Shown piece after piece: positions 26,090 to 35,615 of a DNA stretch of 64,000 bases. Positions within the stretch are counted from its first letter, which is position 1. Each line of letters begins with the position of its first letter. Made by a program: the position numbers and the translations under genes. The notes under the pieces were generated by a model that saw only the letters and a program-made list of their open reading frames with translations, had not been told where the DNA came from and did no database searches. Source of the DNA: Caulobacter sp. 32-67-35 (GTDB lineage Bacteria; Pseudomonadota; Alphaproteobacteria; Caulobacterales; Caulobacteraceae). The stretch lies in assembly GCA_002280875.1 (NCBI GenBank), contig NCEV01000011.1, positions 18,606-82,605 on the forward strand, given 5' to 3'.

Positions 26090-27115
26090 ATGTCCACGCC
26101 TTCGGGGTCTAGCTCACCCAGCCTGGCGCGCTCGACGGCTTCGCGGTTCGCCAGGATCGCGCTGGGCCATGTCGCGCGCGAGTATCCCAACAAGCTGGAC
26201 CACGTGATGGCCGGCGACGCCGACGCCCGCACGCCTCGCGACCTGCATCCCATCTTCTTCGGCAGCTTCGATTGGCACTCCTGCGTCCACGGCTACTGGT
26301 TGCTGGCGACCCTGCTGCGCATCCGGCCCGATATGGCCGAGGCCGAAACGATCATCGCCCTGTTCGACGAGGCCTTCACAGACGCCAAGGTCGCCGGCGA
26401 GGTCGACTATCTGGCCCGTCCTGAGAGCCGGGGGTTCGAACGTCCCTATGGCTGGGCCTGGGACCTGATGCTGCAAGCCGAGTTGCTGCGCCACCGGGAT
26501 CGCCCCTGGGCGGCGCGGCACGCCCCCCTCGCCCGCGCCTTTGTCGAACGGTTCGAGGCCTTCCTGCCGCTGGCCGATTATCCGGTCCGCGCGGGCGTCC
26601 ACACCAACACCGCCTTCGCCCTGGTGCTGGCCTCGGAATATGCCGACATGACCGGCAACGCCGTGTTCCGCCAGCTTCTCACCACCAAAGCGCTCCTCTG
26701 GTACGGCCAGGACGCAGCCTGCCAGGCCTGGGAGCCCTCCGGCGACGACTTTCTGTCCCCTGCCCTGATCGAGGCCGAGGCCATGCGCCGGCTGACCCCG
26801 CGACAGACGTTCGAGATCTGGTTCGTTCGCTTCCTGCCTGACCTTGCCAGCAAGCAGCCAGCGACCCTGTTCACCCCCGCCCGCGTCAGTGATCGCACCG
26901 ACGGCAAGATCGCTCACCTGGACGGCCTGAACCTGTCTCGCGCCTGGTGCTGGCGCACTCTGGCCAGCGCCCTGCCGGAGCTGGATCCGGCCAAGCCCCT
27001 GGCCGTCAACGCCGCCATGGCGCATCTGACCGCCGCCGTGCCGCACATATCGAGCGACTACATGGGCGAGCACTGGCTGGCGACCTTCGCCCTGCTGGCC
27101 CTGACAAACGACTAG
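26090..27115 (+). CDS. DUF2891-family protein
   Basis: A 341-residue soluble protein with the DUF2891 hallmarks FGSFDWHSCVHGYWLLATLLR near residue 60, WAWDLMLQAELLRH, and the late segment HLDGLNLSRAWCWRTLA. The pattern of His, Trp and Asp resembles an alpha/alpha-barrel enzyme, but no reaction is established that I know of. The ATG at 26090 is taken as start; homology begins about 18 residues in. The 240 bases before it hold no recognisable gene. Confidence 0.82.
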   Translation: MSTPSGSSSPSLARSTASRFARIALGHVAREYPNKLDHVMAGDADARTPRDLHPIFFGSFDWHSCVHGYWLLATLLRIRPDMAEAETIIALFDEAFTDAKVAGEVDYLARPESRGFERPYGWAWDLMLQAELLRHRDRPWAARHAPLARAFVERFEAFLPLADYPVRAGVHTNTAFALVLASEYADMTGNAVFRQLLTTKALLWYGQDAACQAWEPSGDDFLSPALIEAEAMRRLTPRQTFEIWFVRFLPDLASKQPATLFTPARVSDRTDGKIAHLDGLNLSRAWCWRTLASALPELDPAKPLAVNAAMAHLTAAVPHISSDYMGEHWLATFALLALTND

Positions 27116-27129
27116 GCCGAAGGAGGGCT

Positions 27130-27588
27130 TTAGTCCCCCCGGTCGCCCTTCATCAGGCGGGCCTTGTCGCGCTGCCAGTCGCGGGCGGCCTCGGTTTCGC
27201 GCTTGTCATGGTTCTTCTTGCCCTTGGCCAGGCCGATCTCCAGCTTGGCCAGGCCTTTCTCGTTCCAATAGAGCTTCAGCGGAATGAGCGTGCGGCCGTC
27301 GCGCTGCACGGCGCCGATCAGCTTCTCGATCTGCTTCTTGTGCAGCAGCAGCGTCCGGTGCCGGCGCGGCTCGTGATTGAAGCGGTTGGCATGGCCATAG
27401 GGCGGGATGTCGGCGTTGATCAGCTTGATCTGACGACCTTCGACCGACGCATAGGACTCGGCGATATTGGCGCGACCGACGCGGAGGCTCTTCACCTCGG
27501 TGCCGGTCAGCATGATGCCGGCCTCGAAGGTTTCCTCGATGAAGTAGTCGTACCGCGCGCGCCGGTTCTCCGCGATCGGCTTGGTCAT
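27130..27588 (-). CDS. smpB: SsrA-binding protein SmpB
   Basis: A 152-residue small beta-barrel RNA-binding protein that brings tmRNA to stalled ribosomes. Signature regions: [29 protein letters not shown] and the C-terminal [17 protein letters not shown] tail that mimics the mRNA path. Its start overlaps the dapA stop by one base (TGATG), so it is cotranscribed with dapA. Together with arfB at 13.8 kb the window holds parts of both ribosome-rescue routes. Confidence 0.96.
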   Translation of the reverse strand: MTKPIAENRRARYDYFIEETFEAGIMLTGTEVKSLRVGRANIAESYASVEGRQIKLINADIPPYGHANRFNHEPRRHRTLLLHKKQIEKLIGAVQRDGRTLIPLKLYWNEKGLAKLEIGLAKGKKNHDKRETEAARDWQRDKARLMKGDRGD

Positions 27589-28472
27589 CAGACCAGACCC
27601 GCCTCGCGCATGGCCTCCAGGATCGCCGGCTTCACGGCGTCGTTGCAGGGCGCGATCGGCAGACGCACGTCCGGCTGGCACAGGCCCAGATGGGCCATGG
27701 CGAACTTGGTCGGGGCCGGCGAGGAGTCAAGGAACAGGGCCCGATGCAGCTTGATCAGGCGGTCCTGGCCATAGAGCGCGGTTTCCCAGGCGCCTTGCAT
27801 GCAGGCGTTGATGAAGGCCGAGCAGGCCTCGGGGGCGACGTTGGCGGTCACCGAGATCACGCCATGGCCGCCATGGGCCATGTAGCCCAGCGCCGAGGGA
27901 TCATCGCCCGAAAGCATCACCCAGTCGGGACCGCACAGGACGCGCTGCATGCTGGCGCGGGCCAGATCACCGGTGGCGTCCTTGACGCCAATGATATTGG
28001 GCAGCTTGGAGAGGCGCGCCAGGGTCTCGTTGGCGATGTCGACGCTGGCCCGGCTGGGGACGTTATAGACCAGAACCGGCAACTGGACGGCGTCGTTGAT
28101 CGCCTCATAATGCCGGTACAGGCCTTCCTGGCTCGGACGATTATAATAGGGCGTCACCACCAGCGCGGCGTCGGCGCCGACCGCCTTGGCATGCTGGGCC
28201 AGCTCGATGGCTTCGTCAGTCGAGTTTGAACCTGCGCCGGCGATCACAGGCACCCGCCCCTTGACTGTCTGAACGCACAGCTCGACCACGCGCTTGTGCT
28301 CGTCGTGGCTCAGGGTCGAGGTTTCGCCGGTGGTGCCGACCGGCACGACACCGTGAACACCGCCCGCGATCTGCCGCTCGACGAGGGCCACAAAGGCTTC
28401 CTCGTCAACGGCGCCGTCGCGAAAGGGCGTAATCAGGGCGGGAATGACGCCCTTGAACGGAGAATGGACCAT
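27588..28472 (-). CDS. dapA: 4-hydroxy-tetrahydrodipicolinate synthase
   Basis: A 294-residue TIM-barrel lyase that condenses pyruvate with aspartate semialdehyde in lysine/diaminopimelate synthesis. Seen: [17 protein letters not shown] with the Thr pair, the active-site Tyr in [13 protein letters not shown], and the Schiff-base Lys in [16 protein letters not shown] 28472 is chosen because homology starts at [17 protein letters not shown]. First gene of the dapA-smpB unit; its product feeds peptidoglycan, fitting the lytic transglycosylase gene on the other side of the promoter region. Confidence 0.96.
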   Translation of the reverse strand: MVHSPFKGVIPALITPFRDGAVDEEAFVALVERQIAGGVHGVVPVGTTGETSTLSHDEHKRVVELCVQTVKGRVPVIAGAGSNSTDEAIELAQHAKAVGADAALVVTPYYNRPSQEGLYRHYEAINDAVQLPVLVYNVPSRASVDIANETLARLSKLPNIIGVKDATGDLARASMQRVLCGPDWVMLSGDDPSALGYMAHGGHGVISVTANVAPEACSAFINACMQGAWETALYGQDRLIKLHRALFLDSSPAPTKFAMAHLGLCQPDVRLPIAPCNDAVKPAILEAMREAGLV

Positions 28473-28523
28473 AACTTGCAATTTGCCGTGAGAAAGGCGC
28501 CGCGAAGGTTGCGGCCATACGAT

Positions 28524-28550
28524 CGGGGCGGACAATATGTCCCCGCCCCG
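28524..28550. repeat. Inverted repeat between dapA and the lytic transglycosylase gene
   Basis: GGACA-ATA-TGTCC at 28530-28542 is flanked by CGGGGC and GCCCCG with a two-base bulge. It could be an operator or a transcript hairpin in this divergent promoter region (28473-28716), which otherwise shows no gene. Confidence 0.35.
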
Positions 28551-28716
28551 CCGTTCCGCAACGGGCGCGTCGGAGCAGGCAGCGGTTTGATGGGCCAAGC
28601 CCCGAGGGTCAAGCCCTTGAGGCCTTAGAAAAACCGTTCCTTAGGTGTCTCGGGGCCTGATGGATCGCATGGGCGGCTGTCGGCTCGATTCGGCAGTGCG
28701 TTGAGGAGAGTGGGTT

Positions 28717-30819
28717 TTGGCTTCAGTGTTGCGTCGGATCATGTTCGGAAGCGCCGGCCTGGTGCTGCTTGGCAGCGTCGCGGGCGCCCAGACGTCTGGG
28801 CCTGTTCCCTACCAACCCTCGTCGACCCCATCCCTGGTGACGACTCCGCCGACCGCGATCCCTGGAACCGTCTCCGACGTCGAAGCCGAAAATCTGCGTA
28901 TGGCGCTCGCCGCCGCCAAGAGCGGCGATGTCTCCCGCGCCCGCATGGCGATGAGCAGCCTGCAGGATCCCGTCGCCCGCAAGATCGCCCTTTGGGCTCT
29001 GGTCGACAGCTCGGCCGAGGCGATGAGCTTTTTTGAACTCGACTCGGCGCGTCGCGACCTGGCGGGCTGGCCCCGCGCCGCCCGTCGCGAGAGCGCCGCC
29101 GAAAAGCAGCTTTCCGTCTCCGGCCTCAGCCCCGCCCAGACCATCGCCTGGTTCGGCGGCGGCCAGCCCGCGACCGCCGAAGGGGCCATGGCCCTCGCAT
29201 CGGCCTATCAGGCCAGCGGCCGTAACCAGGACGCCGTCGACCTGATCCGCCGCACTTGGCGGGATGAAATCTTCGAGGCCGACGCCCAGCGCAGCATGGC
29301 GGCGCGATTTGGTGCGATGTTGACCGCCGATGACTATGCCCGTCGCGCCGACATCCTGCTCTATGGACAACAGGGCCCAGCGACGCGCGAGCTTGTCGCG
29401 CTGCTGCCGGCCGACCAGCAAGCTGCGGCGCGCGCCCGTATCGCCTTCCGCCAGAACGCCAGCAACGCCACGGCGCTGTTCGACAGTCTCAGCGCCAGCG
29501 ACCAGGCGTCGCCCGGCGTCGTGTTTGAACGCGCCGCCTATCTGCGCCGTCGCGGTCTGGACAGCTTCGCCCTGCAGATGGTCCGCAACTTTCCCTCGCC
29601 CCCGACCGAGGAAGCCGCCGCCGGGATCTGGAGAGAACGCCGCGCGCTGGTCGGCTCGGCCCTCAGGTCGGGTGACAGCCAGGGCGCCTATGCGGCCGCC
29701 GCCAATACCGGGCTGCGTGTGGGCGCGGACGCCGCCGAGGCCGAGTTCTACGCCGGCTGGATCGCGCTGGCCCGCCTCAAGCAACCCGACGCGGCGGCGC
29801 GCCACTTCGCCGCCATCGCCGCGATCGGCGCCTCGCCGATCACCAAGGGCCGCGCCCTGTATTGGCAGGGCCGCGCGGCCGAGGCCCAGGGCGACCCCAT
29901 CGCGGCCCAGGCCTTCTATGCCGAAGGCGCCCGTCACATCACCACCTTCTATGGCCAGCTGGCCGCCGAGAAGGCTGGCATGACAGAGCTGAAGCTCGAC
30001 CGGGACCCCGTCATCACCCAGGCCGACCGCGCGCGTTTCCATGGCCGGGAACTGGTGCGCGCCGCGCGGATGCTGGCCGATATCGGGGCCAGGGATCAGT
30101 TTCGCTCGCTGGTGCTGTTCATCGACGACAACCTCCCCAACGCCGAAGAGACGGCGCTGCTGGTCGATTTCGCACGCGGCTATGGCGACCAGGATCTGGC
30201 GATGCGGGCCGTTCGCACGGCGGCCCAGCGCGGCTTTATCCTGCCCGAGCGGGGCTACCCGCTTCTGGACCACCACTTCACGCCGGGCCCCGGCGCCGCT
30301 GAAACGGCCTTCGTCTATTCGATCTCCCGGCAGGAGAGCAATTTCGACCCTAACGCCCGCTCGGGCGTCGGCGCACGCGGCATGATGCAGCTGATGCCGC
30401 CCACCGCCGCCATCGTGGCCCGCCAGTTGGGCGAGCGCCACTCGGTCGACCGCCTGGCGGACGCCTCCTACAACATGAGGCTGGGCTCGACCTATCTGGG
30501 CGACATGGTCAGCACGTTCAGCGGCTCCTACATCATGGCCGCCGCGGCCTATAATGCTGGCCCCGGCCGGCCCGCCCAATGGGCCACTCTGTGCGGCGAC
30601 CCGCGCGGCGCGGCGACGGACCCGCTGGACTTCATCGAATGCATCCCGTTCTCCGAGACCCGTAACTACGTCATGCGGACCCTGGAGACGACCATGGTCT
30701 ACCGCGCGCGCCTCAACGGCGGGAGCACGCCCCTGACCCTGTCGCAGGAACTGAAGCGTGGCGGCTATGTCTATACGCCGTCGGTGGCCCAGGCCTATCA
30801 GCCTCAGACCCAGCCTTGA
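28717..30819 (+). CDS. Soluble lytic murein transglycosylase (Slt70-like)
   Basis: A 700-residue periplasmic enzyme that cleaves the MurNAc-GlcNAc bond, forming 1,6-anhydro ends. TTG start at 28717 with GAGGAG about eight bases upstream and a signal peptide (SAGLVLLGSVAGAQ). A long alpha-helical superhelix of TPR-like repeats (residues about 55-520) precedes the catalytic domain with the Glu in YSISRQESNFDPNARS, then GVGARGMMQLMPPTA and AAAYNAGPGR. Similar to the SdpA/Slt group of Caulobacter. Its stop lies one base from the stop of the convergent ABC operon. Confidence 0.92.
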   Translation: MASVLRRIMFGSAGLVLLGSVAGAQTSGPVPYQPSSTPSLVTTPPTAIPGTVSDVEAENLRMALAAAKSGDVSRARMAMSSLQDPVARKIALWALVDSSAEAMSFFELDSARRDLAGWPRAARRESAAEKQLSVSGLSPAQTIAWFGGGQPATAEGAMALASAYQASGRNQDAVDLIRRTWRDEIFEADAQRSMAARFGAMLTADDYARRADILLYGQQGPATRELVALLPADQQAAARARIAFRQNASNATALFDSLSASDQASPGVVFERAAYLRRRGLDSFALQMVRNFPSPPTEEAAAGIWRERRALVGSALRSGDSQGAYAAAANTGLRVGADAAEAEFYAGWIALARLKQPDAAARHFAAIAAIGASPITKGRALYWQGRAAEAQGDPIAAQAFYAEGARHITTFYGQLAAEKAGMTELKLDRDPVITQADRARFHGRELVRAARMLADIGARDQFRSLVLFIDDNLPNAEETALLVDFARGYGDQDLAMRAVRTAAQRGFILPERGYPLLDHHFTPGPGAAETAFVYSISRQESNFDPNARSGVGARGMMQLMPPTAAIVARQLGERHSVDRLADASYNMRLGSTYLGDMVSTFSGSYIMAAAAYNAGPGRPAQWATLCGDPRGAATDPLDFIECIPFSETRNYVMRTLETTMVYRARLNGGSTPLTLSQELKRGGYVYTPSVAQAYQPQTQP

Positions 30820-30820
30820 C

Positions 30821-31576
30821 CTAGAGCCGGCGGGCGGCGAGCACGGGTCCCGCCGGCGTTTCGACCAAGGCGCCGTCCAGCTTGAACACGCGCGCCAGGA
30901 CCTCGGGGGACAAGGCCGCGATCGGCGCGCCCTCCGATACGATCCGTCCGCCCTCGATAACCAGCAGGCGGTCGCAACAGCGGGCCGCCAGGCTGAGGTC
31001 GTGCAGGGTGACCACCACCCCCGCGCCCGACTCGGCTTCCTTACGGAGCAGATCGAGGGTCAGCAGTTGGGCGTCCGGGTCCAGGCCCGCGATGGGCTCG
31101 TCCGCCACCAGCAACGGCGCGCGCGTGGTGAGCAGTCTGGCCAGCAGAACCCTCGCCCGCTCGCCACCCGACATCTCCAGAACGCGACGCGTGGCCAGAT
31201 CGCCCGCGCCGACCCGCGCCAGGCGCTCGCGCGCCACGGCCAGGGCATCAGCCTCCGGCAGATCAACAGCCCCCAGGCTGGCGACCTGCTCGGCAGGCAG
31301 GTTCCAGGCCAGTCGGCGATCCTGAGGCAGATAGCCCACGCGCGCCGCGCGCGCCTGGACGGTCAGGGTCTCAAGCCGTCGGTCGCCCAGCCAGACTTCG
31401 CCAGCGGTCCTGGGCAGCAGACCCAGACCCGCCCGCAGAAGGCTGGTCTTGCCCGCGCCATTGGGGCCCACCACCCCAACCACCTCGCCGGGGCTGACCA
31501 CAAGGCTGGCGGCGTCCAGCACCTGTTTGTCGCCTTGCTGAGCCTTCAGGCCGCTTAGGGTCCAGGCCGCCGTCAC
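30821..31576 (-). CDS. ABC transporter ATP-binding protein, FecE/BtuD type
   Basis: A 251-residue ATPase: Walker A VGPNGAGKTSLLRAG, Q-loop near GYLPQDRRL, signature MSGGERARVLLARLL, Walker B PLLVADEPIAGLD and switch His in VVTLHDLSLAARC. It powers the importer formed with the two upstream genes. Overlaps the permease gene by four bases. The FecCD-type partners point to an iron chelate, haem or cobalamin cargo; none can be chosen from the sequence. Confidence 0.93.
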   Translation of the reverse strand: MTAAWTLSGLKAQQGDKQVLDAASLVVSPGEVVGVVGPNGAGKTSLLRAGLGLLPRTAGEVWLGDRRLETLTVQARAARVGYLPQDRRLAWNLPAEQVASLGAVDLPEADALAVARERLARVGAGDLATRRVLEMSGGERARVLLARLLTTRAPLLVADEPIAGLDPDAQLLTLDLLRKEAESGAGVVVTLHDLSLAARCCDRLLVIEGGRIVSEGAPIAALSPEVLARVFKLDGALVETPAGPVLAARRL

Positions 31577-32559
31577 GCCCGCCAGCTCCGCGACGCCCGC
31601 CAGGCCAGCAAGGCGAAGACTGGGGCGCCAAACAGCGCCGTCACCACGCCCAGCTTCAGCTCCTGCTCGGTCGGCGAGAGACGCGCGGCCAAGTCAGCCA
31701 GCACCAGCAGCAGAGCGCCGGCCAGGGCGGAAGGCCACAGGACCTGCCTCGGATCGTCTTTCACCAGCGCCCGCACCATGTGCGGCGCAGCCAGCCCCAC
31801 GAAACCGATGACACCGGCCCCAGCCACTGCGGCCCCCGTCAGCAACGCCGCGCCGGCTACGGCATAGACCCGCAGACGCGACATCGGCAGCCCCGACATC
31901 GCGGCAGCCTCTTCGCCCAGGGTCAGCATGCGCAGCCCTCGGCCGGCCTTGAGGCAAAGCGCTGCGCCAATCGCCATCGGGACCAGGGCCTTGAAGCTGT
32001 CTGTCCAGTCACGATTCTCGACCGATCCCATCAGCCACGCCAGGACCTCGGCGATGGCCACCGGCGATGGCGCCAGATTGAACACCAGAGCCGTCAGCGC
32101 GCCTCCGAAGGCCGAGACGGCGACGCCGAGCAGGATCAGGGCCTCGGGCTCGCGCAGGCGAGCGACAATGGTCACCACGGCCCCGCCCGCTGCCAGAGCG
32201 CCGGCCAGGGCCGCGAGTTCGATGGCTCCAGGCACGGCCGCCAGTCCGCTGGCGATCGCCACTGCAGCGCCCAGACCTGACACCGCCGAGACGCCCAGTA
32301 CGCCCGGGTCAGCCAGAGGATTGCGCAGCAGGCCCTGCATCGTTGCGCCAGCAAGACCCAGGGCCGCGCCGACCAGCGCCGCCATGGCCACCCGCGGCGC
32401 CCGGATGGTCCACAGCACTTCGCCTGGCGGTGAGCCTGGGTGTGCAACCGCTTCCATGTACTGGCCGATGACAAATGAGGTTTCGCCCAGCAGCACGGCC
32501 ATGACCGCCGCAAGCACGAGCAGACAAAGCATCCCCAGACACAGACGTAGCGGGCTCAT
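31573..32559 (-). CDS. FecCD-type ABC transporter permease
   Basis: A 328-residue permease with about ten transmembrane helices. Family marks: WTIRAPRVAMAALVGAALGLAGATMQGLLRNPLADPGVLGVS near the N-terminus (the first part of this run is the conserved arginine-proline region) and the coupling helix region GAGVIGFVGLAAPHMVRAL. It forms the inner-membrane channel for a siderophore, haem or vitamin B12. Overlaps both neighbours by four bases, so the three genes are one transcript. Confidence 0.93.
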   Translation of the reverse strand: MSPLRLCLGMLCLLVLAAVMAVLLGETSFVIGQYMEAVAHPGSPPGEVLWTIRAPRVAMAALVGAALGLAGATMQGLLRNPLADPGVLGVSAVSGLGAAVAIASGLAAVPGAIELAALAGALAAGGAVVTIVARLREPEALILLGVAVSAFGGALTALVFNLAPSPVAIAEVLAWLMGSVENRDWTDSFKALVPMAIGAALCLKAGRGLRMLTLGEEAAAMSGLPMSRLRVYAVAGAALLTGAAVAGAGVIGFVGLAAPHMVRALVKDDPRQVLWPSALAGALLLVLADLAARLSPTEQELKLGVVTALFGAPVFALLAWRASRSWRA

Positions 32560-33368
32560 CGCAGGGCCCGCGCCTGGGCCAGCTGCGCGACCCCGTCAGC
32601 TGCAAACCACGCCGGACAGCCTACCACCGCGCCGGGCAAGGCGGCGATCGTGCGATCCCGCGTCACACGGCGCAGCGCCGCGTGGTGCCCAACGCCCCAG
32701 CGGTCGGCGCCCGCGCGTGCCAGGTCAAAGAAGCCCAGCACCAAGGCGCGCGGCGGCGCCATCACAACGCTCTCCAGCGGCACGGGACTGAAGAAGGGAC
32801 CGTTGCTGGCGTTGGACAGGCCCGAGGCCCTGAGCATAGCGTCGATCAGGGTGCCGCTTCCCGCCGTATAGCCGCCCGGTGTCAGATAGAGGGCGGTTTC
32901 ACCTTTCCAGGCGCCGGCGCCCGCTCTCAATTGGCCGTCCATTCGGGCGATCATCGCCTCGCCCGCCGCCTTCTGGTCCAGCGCTTCGGCCACACGACGG
33001 ACATTGACCCGCACCGCCTCGAAATCGGCGGCGTCTTCGATCCTGACCGTGCGGACGCCGCGTCGATCCAGGGCCTTCACCAGTCGGGCGTCTCCGCCCC
33101 AATGGCGGACCACGACCTGGGGGCCAGCGGCCACCAGGCTTTCCGTCGTCGCGCGGCGTCGCGGGAGCCCAAGCGACGCCTTGCGCATATAGGAATCCGG
33201 CGCTCCGGCCCGATGAGACAGGCCAACAATTGTCTCGCGCGGCGCCAGGGCCAGGACATACTGATCGGCGCAGGAATCCAGAGACATCACGCGTGGCCCT
33301 GCGGCGACAGCCGGATGGGCAAGGGTCATCGCCGCCGCGAGGGCGCCAATCGCGCGGACGATCATCAT
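32556..33368 (-). CDS. Periplasmic substrate-binding protein of the FecCD-type importer
   Basis: A 270-residue class III binding protein. The signal peptide is AIGALAAAMTLAHPAVAA. The mature protein has RVMSLDSCADQYVLALAPRE and GLPRRRATTESLVAAGPQVVV, the BtuF/HutB/FepB helix-strand pattern with a long central helix. ATG 33368 or 33365 starts four to seven bases after the TetR stop, so the binding protein is second in a TetR-led operon. Confidence 0.85.
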   Translation of the reverse strand: MMIVRAIGALAAAMTLAHPAVAAGPRVMSLDSCADQYVLALAPRETIVGLSHRAGAPDSYMRKASLGLPRRRATTESLVAAGPQVVVRHWGGDARLVKALDRRGVRTVRIEDAADFEAVRVNVRRVAEALDQKAAGEAMIARMDGQLRAGAGAWKGETALYLTPGGYTAGSGTLIDAMLRASGLSNASNGPFFSPVPLESVVMAPPRALVLGFFDLARAGADRWGVGHHAALRRVTRDRTIAALPGAVVGCPAWFAADGVAQLAQARALR

Positions 33369-33372
33369 CGGA

Positions 33373-34017
33373 TCAGTCTTTGACCAGGCCGTCCAAGAGG
33401 CCATCGAGCATGAGGCTCATCAGGTCGTCGGACGACGACCAGGTTCGGTTTGGCTTGGTGATCAGCAGCGACACCAGACCGTGACACCCTGCCCACGCCA
33501 CTTCTGCAGCGCTCTGCGCCGTGCCTGATTTCAGTCGTCCGGCTGCGGCGATCTCGCGGAAGGGCTCGCTGAAATTCTCGAAGCAGCGATCGCCAAGCTC
33601 CAGCGTGCCTGCCTGCTTTTCCACCGAGATGCTCGCGCCAGAGCCGCAAAACACCAATTCGTAGGTGTTGGGGTTGTCCAGCGCGAAGCGCATGTACGCC
33701 TCCAGCATCAGCCGAACCTGCGAGACCGGATCGACGGGTCGGGCCGAGATGTCGATATTGAGGTTCAGCAGCCGCTCGATCGCGCCGTCGCTGATCTCGA
33801 GCAGGATCTGATCCTTGTCGCGGAAGTGCATGTAAAGCGCCGTCGACGAGACCCCGACCGCATCGGCGATCTTGCGGATGGTGGCGCCCGCATAACCCTC
33901 GGCAATGAAAATTCTTTCGGCGGCCGCGAGGATTTCGCCGCGACGCAAGTGCCCGTCGCCCTTTGGCTTGCGAGCGGACTTGTGCGGCTTCTTCAAAACA
34001 AGCGTCACGGCCTGCAT
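33373..34017 (-). CDS. TetR-family regulator leading the ABC importer operon
   Basis: A 214-residue repressor with the DNA-binding domain GATIRKIADAVGVSSTALYMHFRDKDQIL at about residues 44-72, of which the recognition helix is STALYMHF. The C-terminal half (LDNPNTYELVFCGSG, AWAGCHGLVSLL) resembles WHG-type TetR ligand domains. It is the first gene of the unit regulator-binding protein-permease-ATPase and probably controls the whole operon and itself. The gene divergent to it encodes a glycosyltransferase and may be a second target. Confidence 0.88.
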   Translation of the reverse strand: MQAVTLVLKKPHKSARKPKGDGHLRRGEILAAAERIFIAEGYAGATIRKIADAVGVSSTALYMHFRDKDQILLEISDGAIERLLNLNIDISARPVDPVSQVRLMLEAYMRFALDNPNTYELVFCGSGASISVEKQAGTLELGDRCFENFSEPFREIAAAGRLKSGTAQSAAEVAWAGCHGLVSLLITKPNRTWSSSDDLMSLMLDGLLDGLVKD

Positions 34018-34111
34018 TTCCCCTGCGTTTCCCCGATCTCCGACACTAAACGGGAATCACCCAGCCGTCGCAAGCGACACAACATCAAACCTAAAACGCG
34101 TGTTTTTATGT

Positions 34112-34131
34112 TTGACACTTATTAGTTGTGT
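34112..34131. promoter_or_regulatory. Candidate promoter/operator between TetR and glycosyltransferase genes
   Basis: TTGACA at 34112-34117 overlaps the imperfect palindrome ACAC-TTATTAGTT-GTGT (34115-34131) in an AT-rich gap between the divergent genes. It is a plausible TetR operator over a -35 element; no good -10 was found at 17 bp. Confidence 0.3.
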
Positions 34132-34179
34132 TGATCCTAGTAATCCCGCGAAGATCGAGCGAACCAGCCGGGGGGCATT

Positions 34180-35598
34180 ATGGCGCGCGAGGAGCGGGGC
34201 GTCGCGCCCAGGGTGGGGGTCACCGCCACGGCGTTTGCCGCCGACGAGATACCGCCACCCCTGTCGCAGGCGGCGGAGGGCGCCCACGTCACCTTCGGCC
34301 GATGGCAAAGAACAACAGTGGCCGCCATGCTGCTGGGCATTCTCGTTCTTGGTGTTCTGTCTCCCGATCACCTGTTCTGGGGGCTGCTTGGCGTGTTCTA
34401 CAGCGTCTTCGTCGCCGGCGCCGCGATCCGGCTCGCGGCGATCCTGACGCCACACCGAAAGTGGGCCTGCCCCCCGCTGGTCGATCAGGACCTGCCGCAC
34501 TACACGCTGATCGTGCCGCTTTATCGTGAAGCCGAGGTCGCCAGCGAACTGGTCGCCAATCTTGCCAGACTGGACTACCACCGCGATCGACTACAGGCGC
34601 TGATCGTCCTTGAGGCGGACGATCTGGCGACACGGTCAGCCTTCCACGCCCTGGACCTGCCCGCCTTCATCCAGGTTCTGGTCGCCCCGCCCGGCGAGCC
34701 GCGCACCAAGCCGCGGGCCTGCAACATCGCCCTGGAACTGGCCAAGGGGACGCTTGTTGTCATCTACGACGCTGAAGACGCCCCTGATCCGCTGCAACTG
34801 CGCGAAGCGGCGGCGCGGTTTGCGTCTGAACCGGCCGATCTGGCCTGCCTGCAAGCCCCGCTTCGCATCGAGACCCCGCGTCACCTGGCCTTCATCGCCG
34901 AGCAGTTCCGGCTGGAGTACGCCGCCCTCTTCCAGGTGCTGCTGCCCGCCTATGCGCGCTGGGGCCTGCCCTTCCCGCTGGGCGGAACCAGCAACCACTT
35001 CAAAATCGAGGCCTTGCGGGCTGTCGGCGGCTGGGACGCCTACAACGTCACCGAAGACGCCGACATCGGTTTTCGCCTGGCCTCGGCCGGATACAGGCTG
35101 GACGTGATCGAGCGCCCTACGCTCGAAACCGCGCCCACCTCGCTGGATCAATGGGGGCCGCAACGGGCGCGGTGGATCAAGGGACATCTGCAAACGCTCT
35201 CTGTTCATGCTCGCGGCGAGACCCGAAGACAGCCTCGCGCCCTCCTGGCCTTGATCATGACCCTGGGCGTGCCCATCGCCGCCTCGAACCTTCACGCCCC
35301 GGCCATGCTGATCGCCGGGGTGGGTGTAGCGGTGAACTGGATGGCTGATGGCGAGCTGTCGGTGACCCTCGCCGACCTCACCCTCTACATGTTCGGCTGG
35401 AGCGTTTCGGCGGCCTGCGCGGCGATCGGGCTGAGGCGGTCGGGCGAGCAGCCACGTTTCCTGCATCTCTTCGGCATGGTCGGATACTGGATGATGTGGA
35501 TCTTCGCTTCACCCCGCGCTGTCTGGCAGTTCTTTTTCGCGCCGCATCAGTGGGACAAGACCACGCATGCGCCGCGCACTGGACGGCCAACGCCCTGA
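34180..35598 (+). CDS. Membrane-bound family 2 glycosyltransferase
   Basis: A 472-residue processive-type GT2 enzyme. Two N-terminal helices (TTVAAMLLGILVLGVLSP, FWGLLGVFYSVFVAGAA) precede the GT-A domain with LIVPLYREAEV, the metal site VVIYDAEDAP, the TED-type base region VTEDADIGFRL and the acceptor motif QRARW; two to four helices follow. This layout matches cellulose-synthase-like enzymes making beta-linked polymers or membrane glycans. No cognate export genes are adjacent, so the product is unknown. Confidence 0.88.
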   Translation: MAREERGVAPRVGVTATAFAADEIPPPLSQAAEGAHVTFGRWQRTTVAAMLLGILVLGVLSPDHLFWGLLGVFYSVFVAGAAIRLAAILTPHRKWACPPLVDQDLPHYTLIVPLYREAEVASELVANLARLDYHRDRLQALIVLEADDLATRSAFHALDLPAFIQVLVAPPGEPRTKPRACNIALELAKGTLVVIYDAEDAPDPLQLREAAARFASEPADLACLQAPLRIETPRHLAFIAEQFRLEYAALFQVLLPAYARWGLPFPLGGTSNHFKIEALRAVGGWDAYNVTEDADIGFRLASAGYRLDVIERPTLETAPTSLDQWGPQRARWIKGHLQTLSVHARGETRRQPRALLALIMTLGVPIAASNLHAPAMLIAGVGVAVNWMADGELSVTLADLTLYMFGWSVSAACAAIGLRRSGEQPRFLHLFGMVGYWMMWIFASPRAVWQFFFAPHQWDKTTHAPRTGRPTP

Positions 35599-35615
35599 AA
35601 GCGTATGGCGAGGCG

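Noticed and set aside
25948-26253. A 101-codon minus-strand frame between the aldolase and DUF2891 genes
   Set aside because: Its first part overlaps the DUF2891 coding region, and its His/Asp-rich middle and C-terminal segment match no family I know. No ribosome-binding site is visible. It is not strong enough to call.
28723-30579. A 618-codon open frame on the minus strand
   Set aside because: It lies wholly antisense to the lytic transglycosylase gene, shows composition typical of a GC-rich shadow frame and has no recognisable domain. The same holds for long antisense frames at 39721-41367 and 47829-49763.
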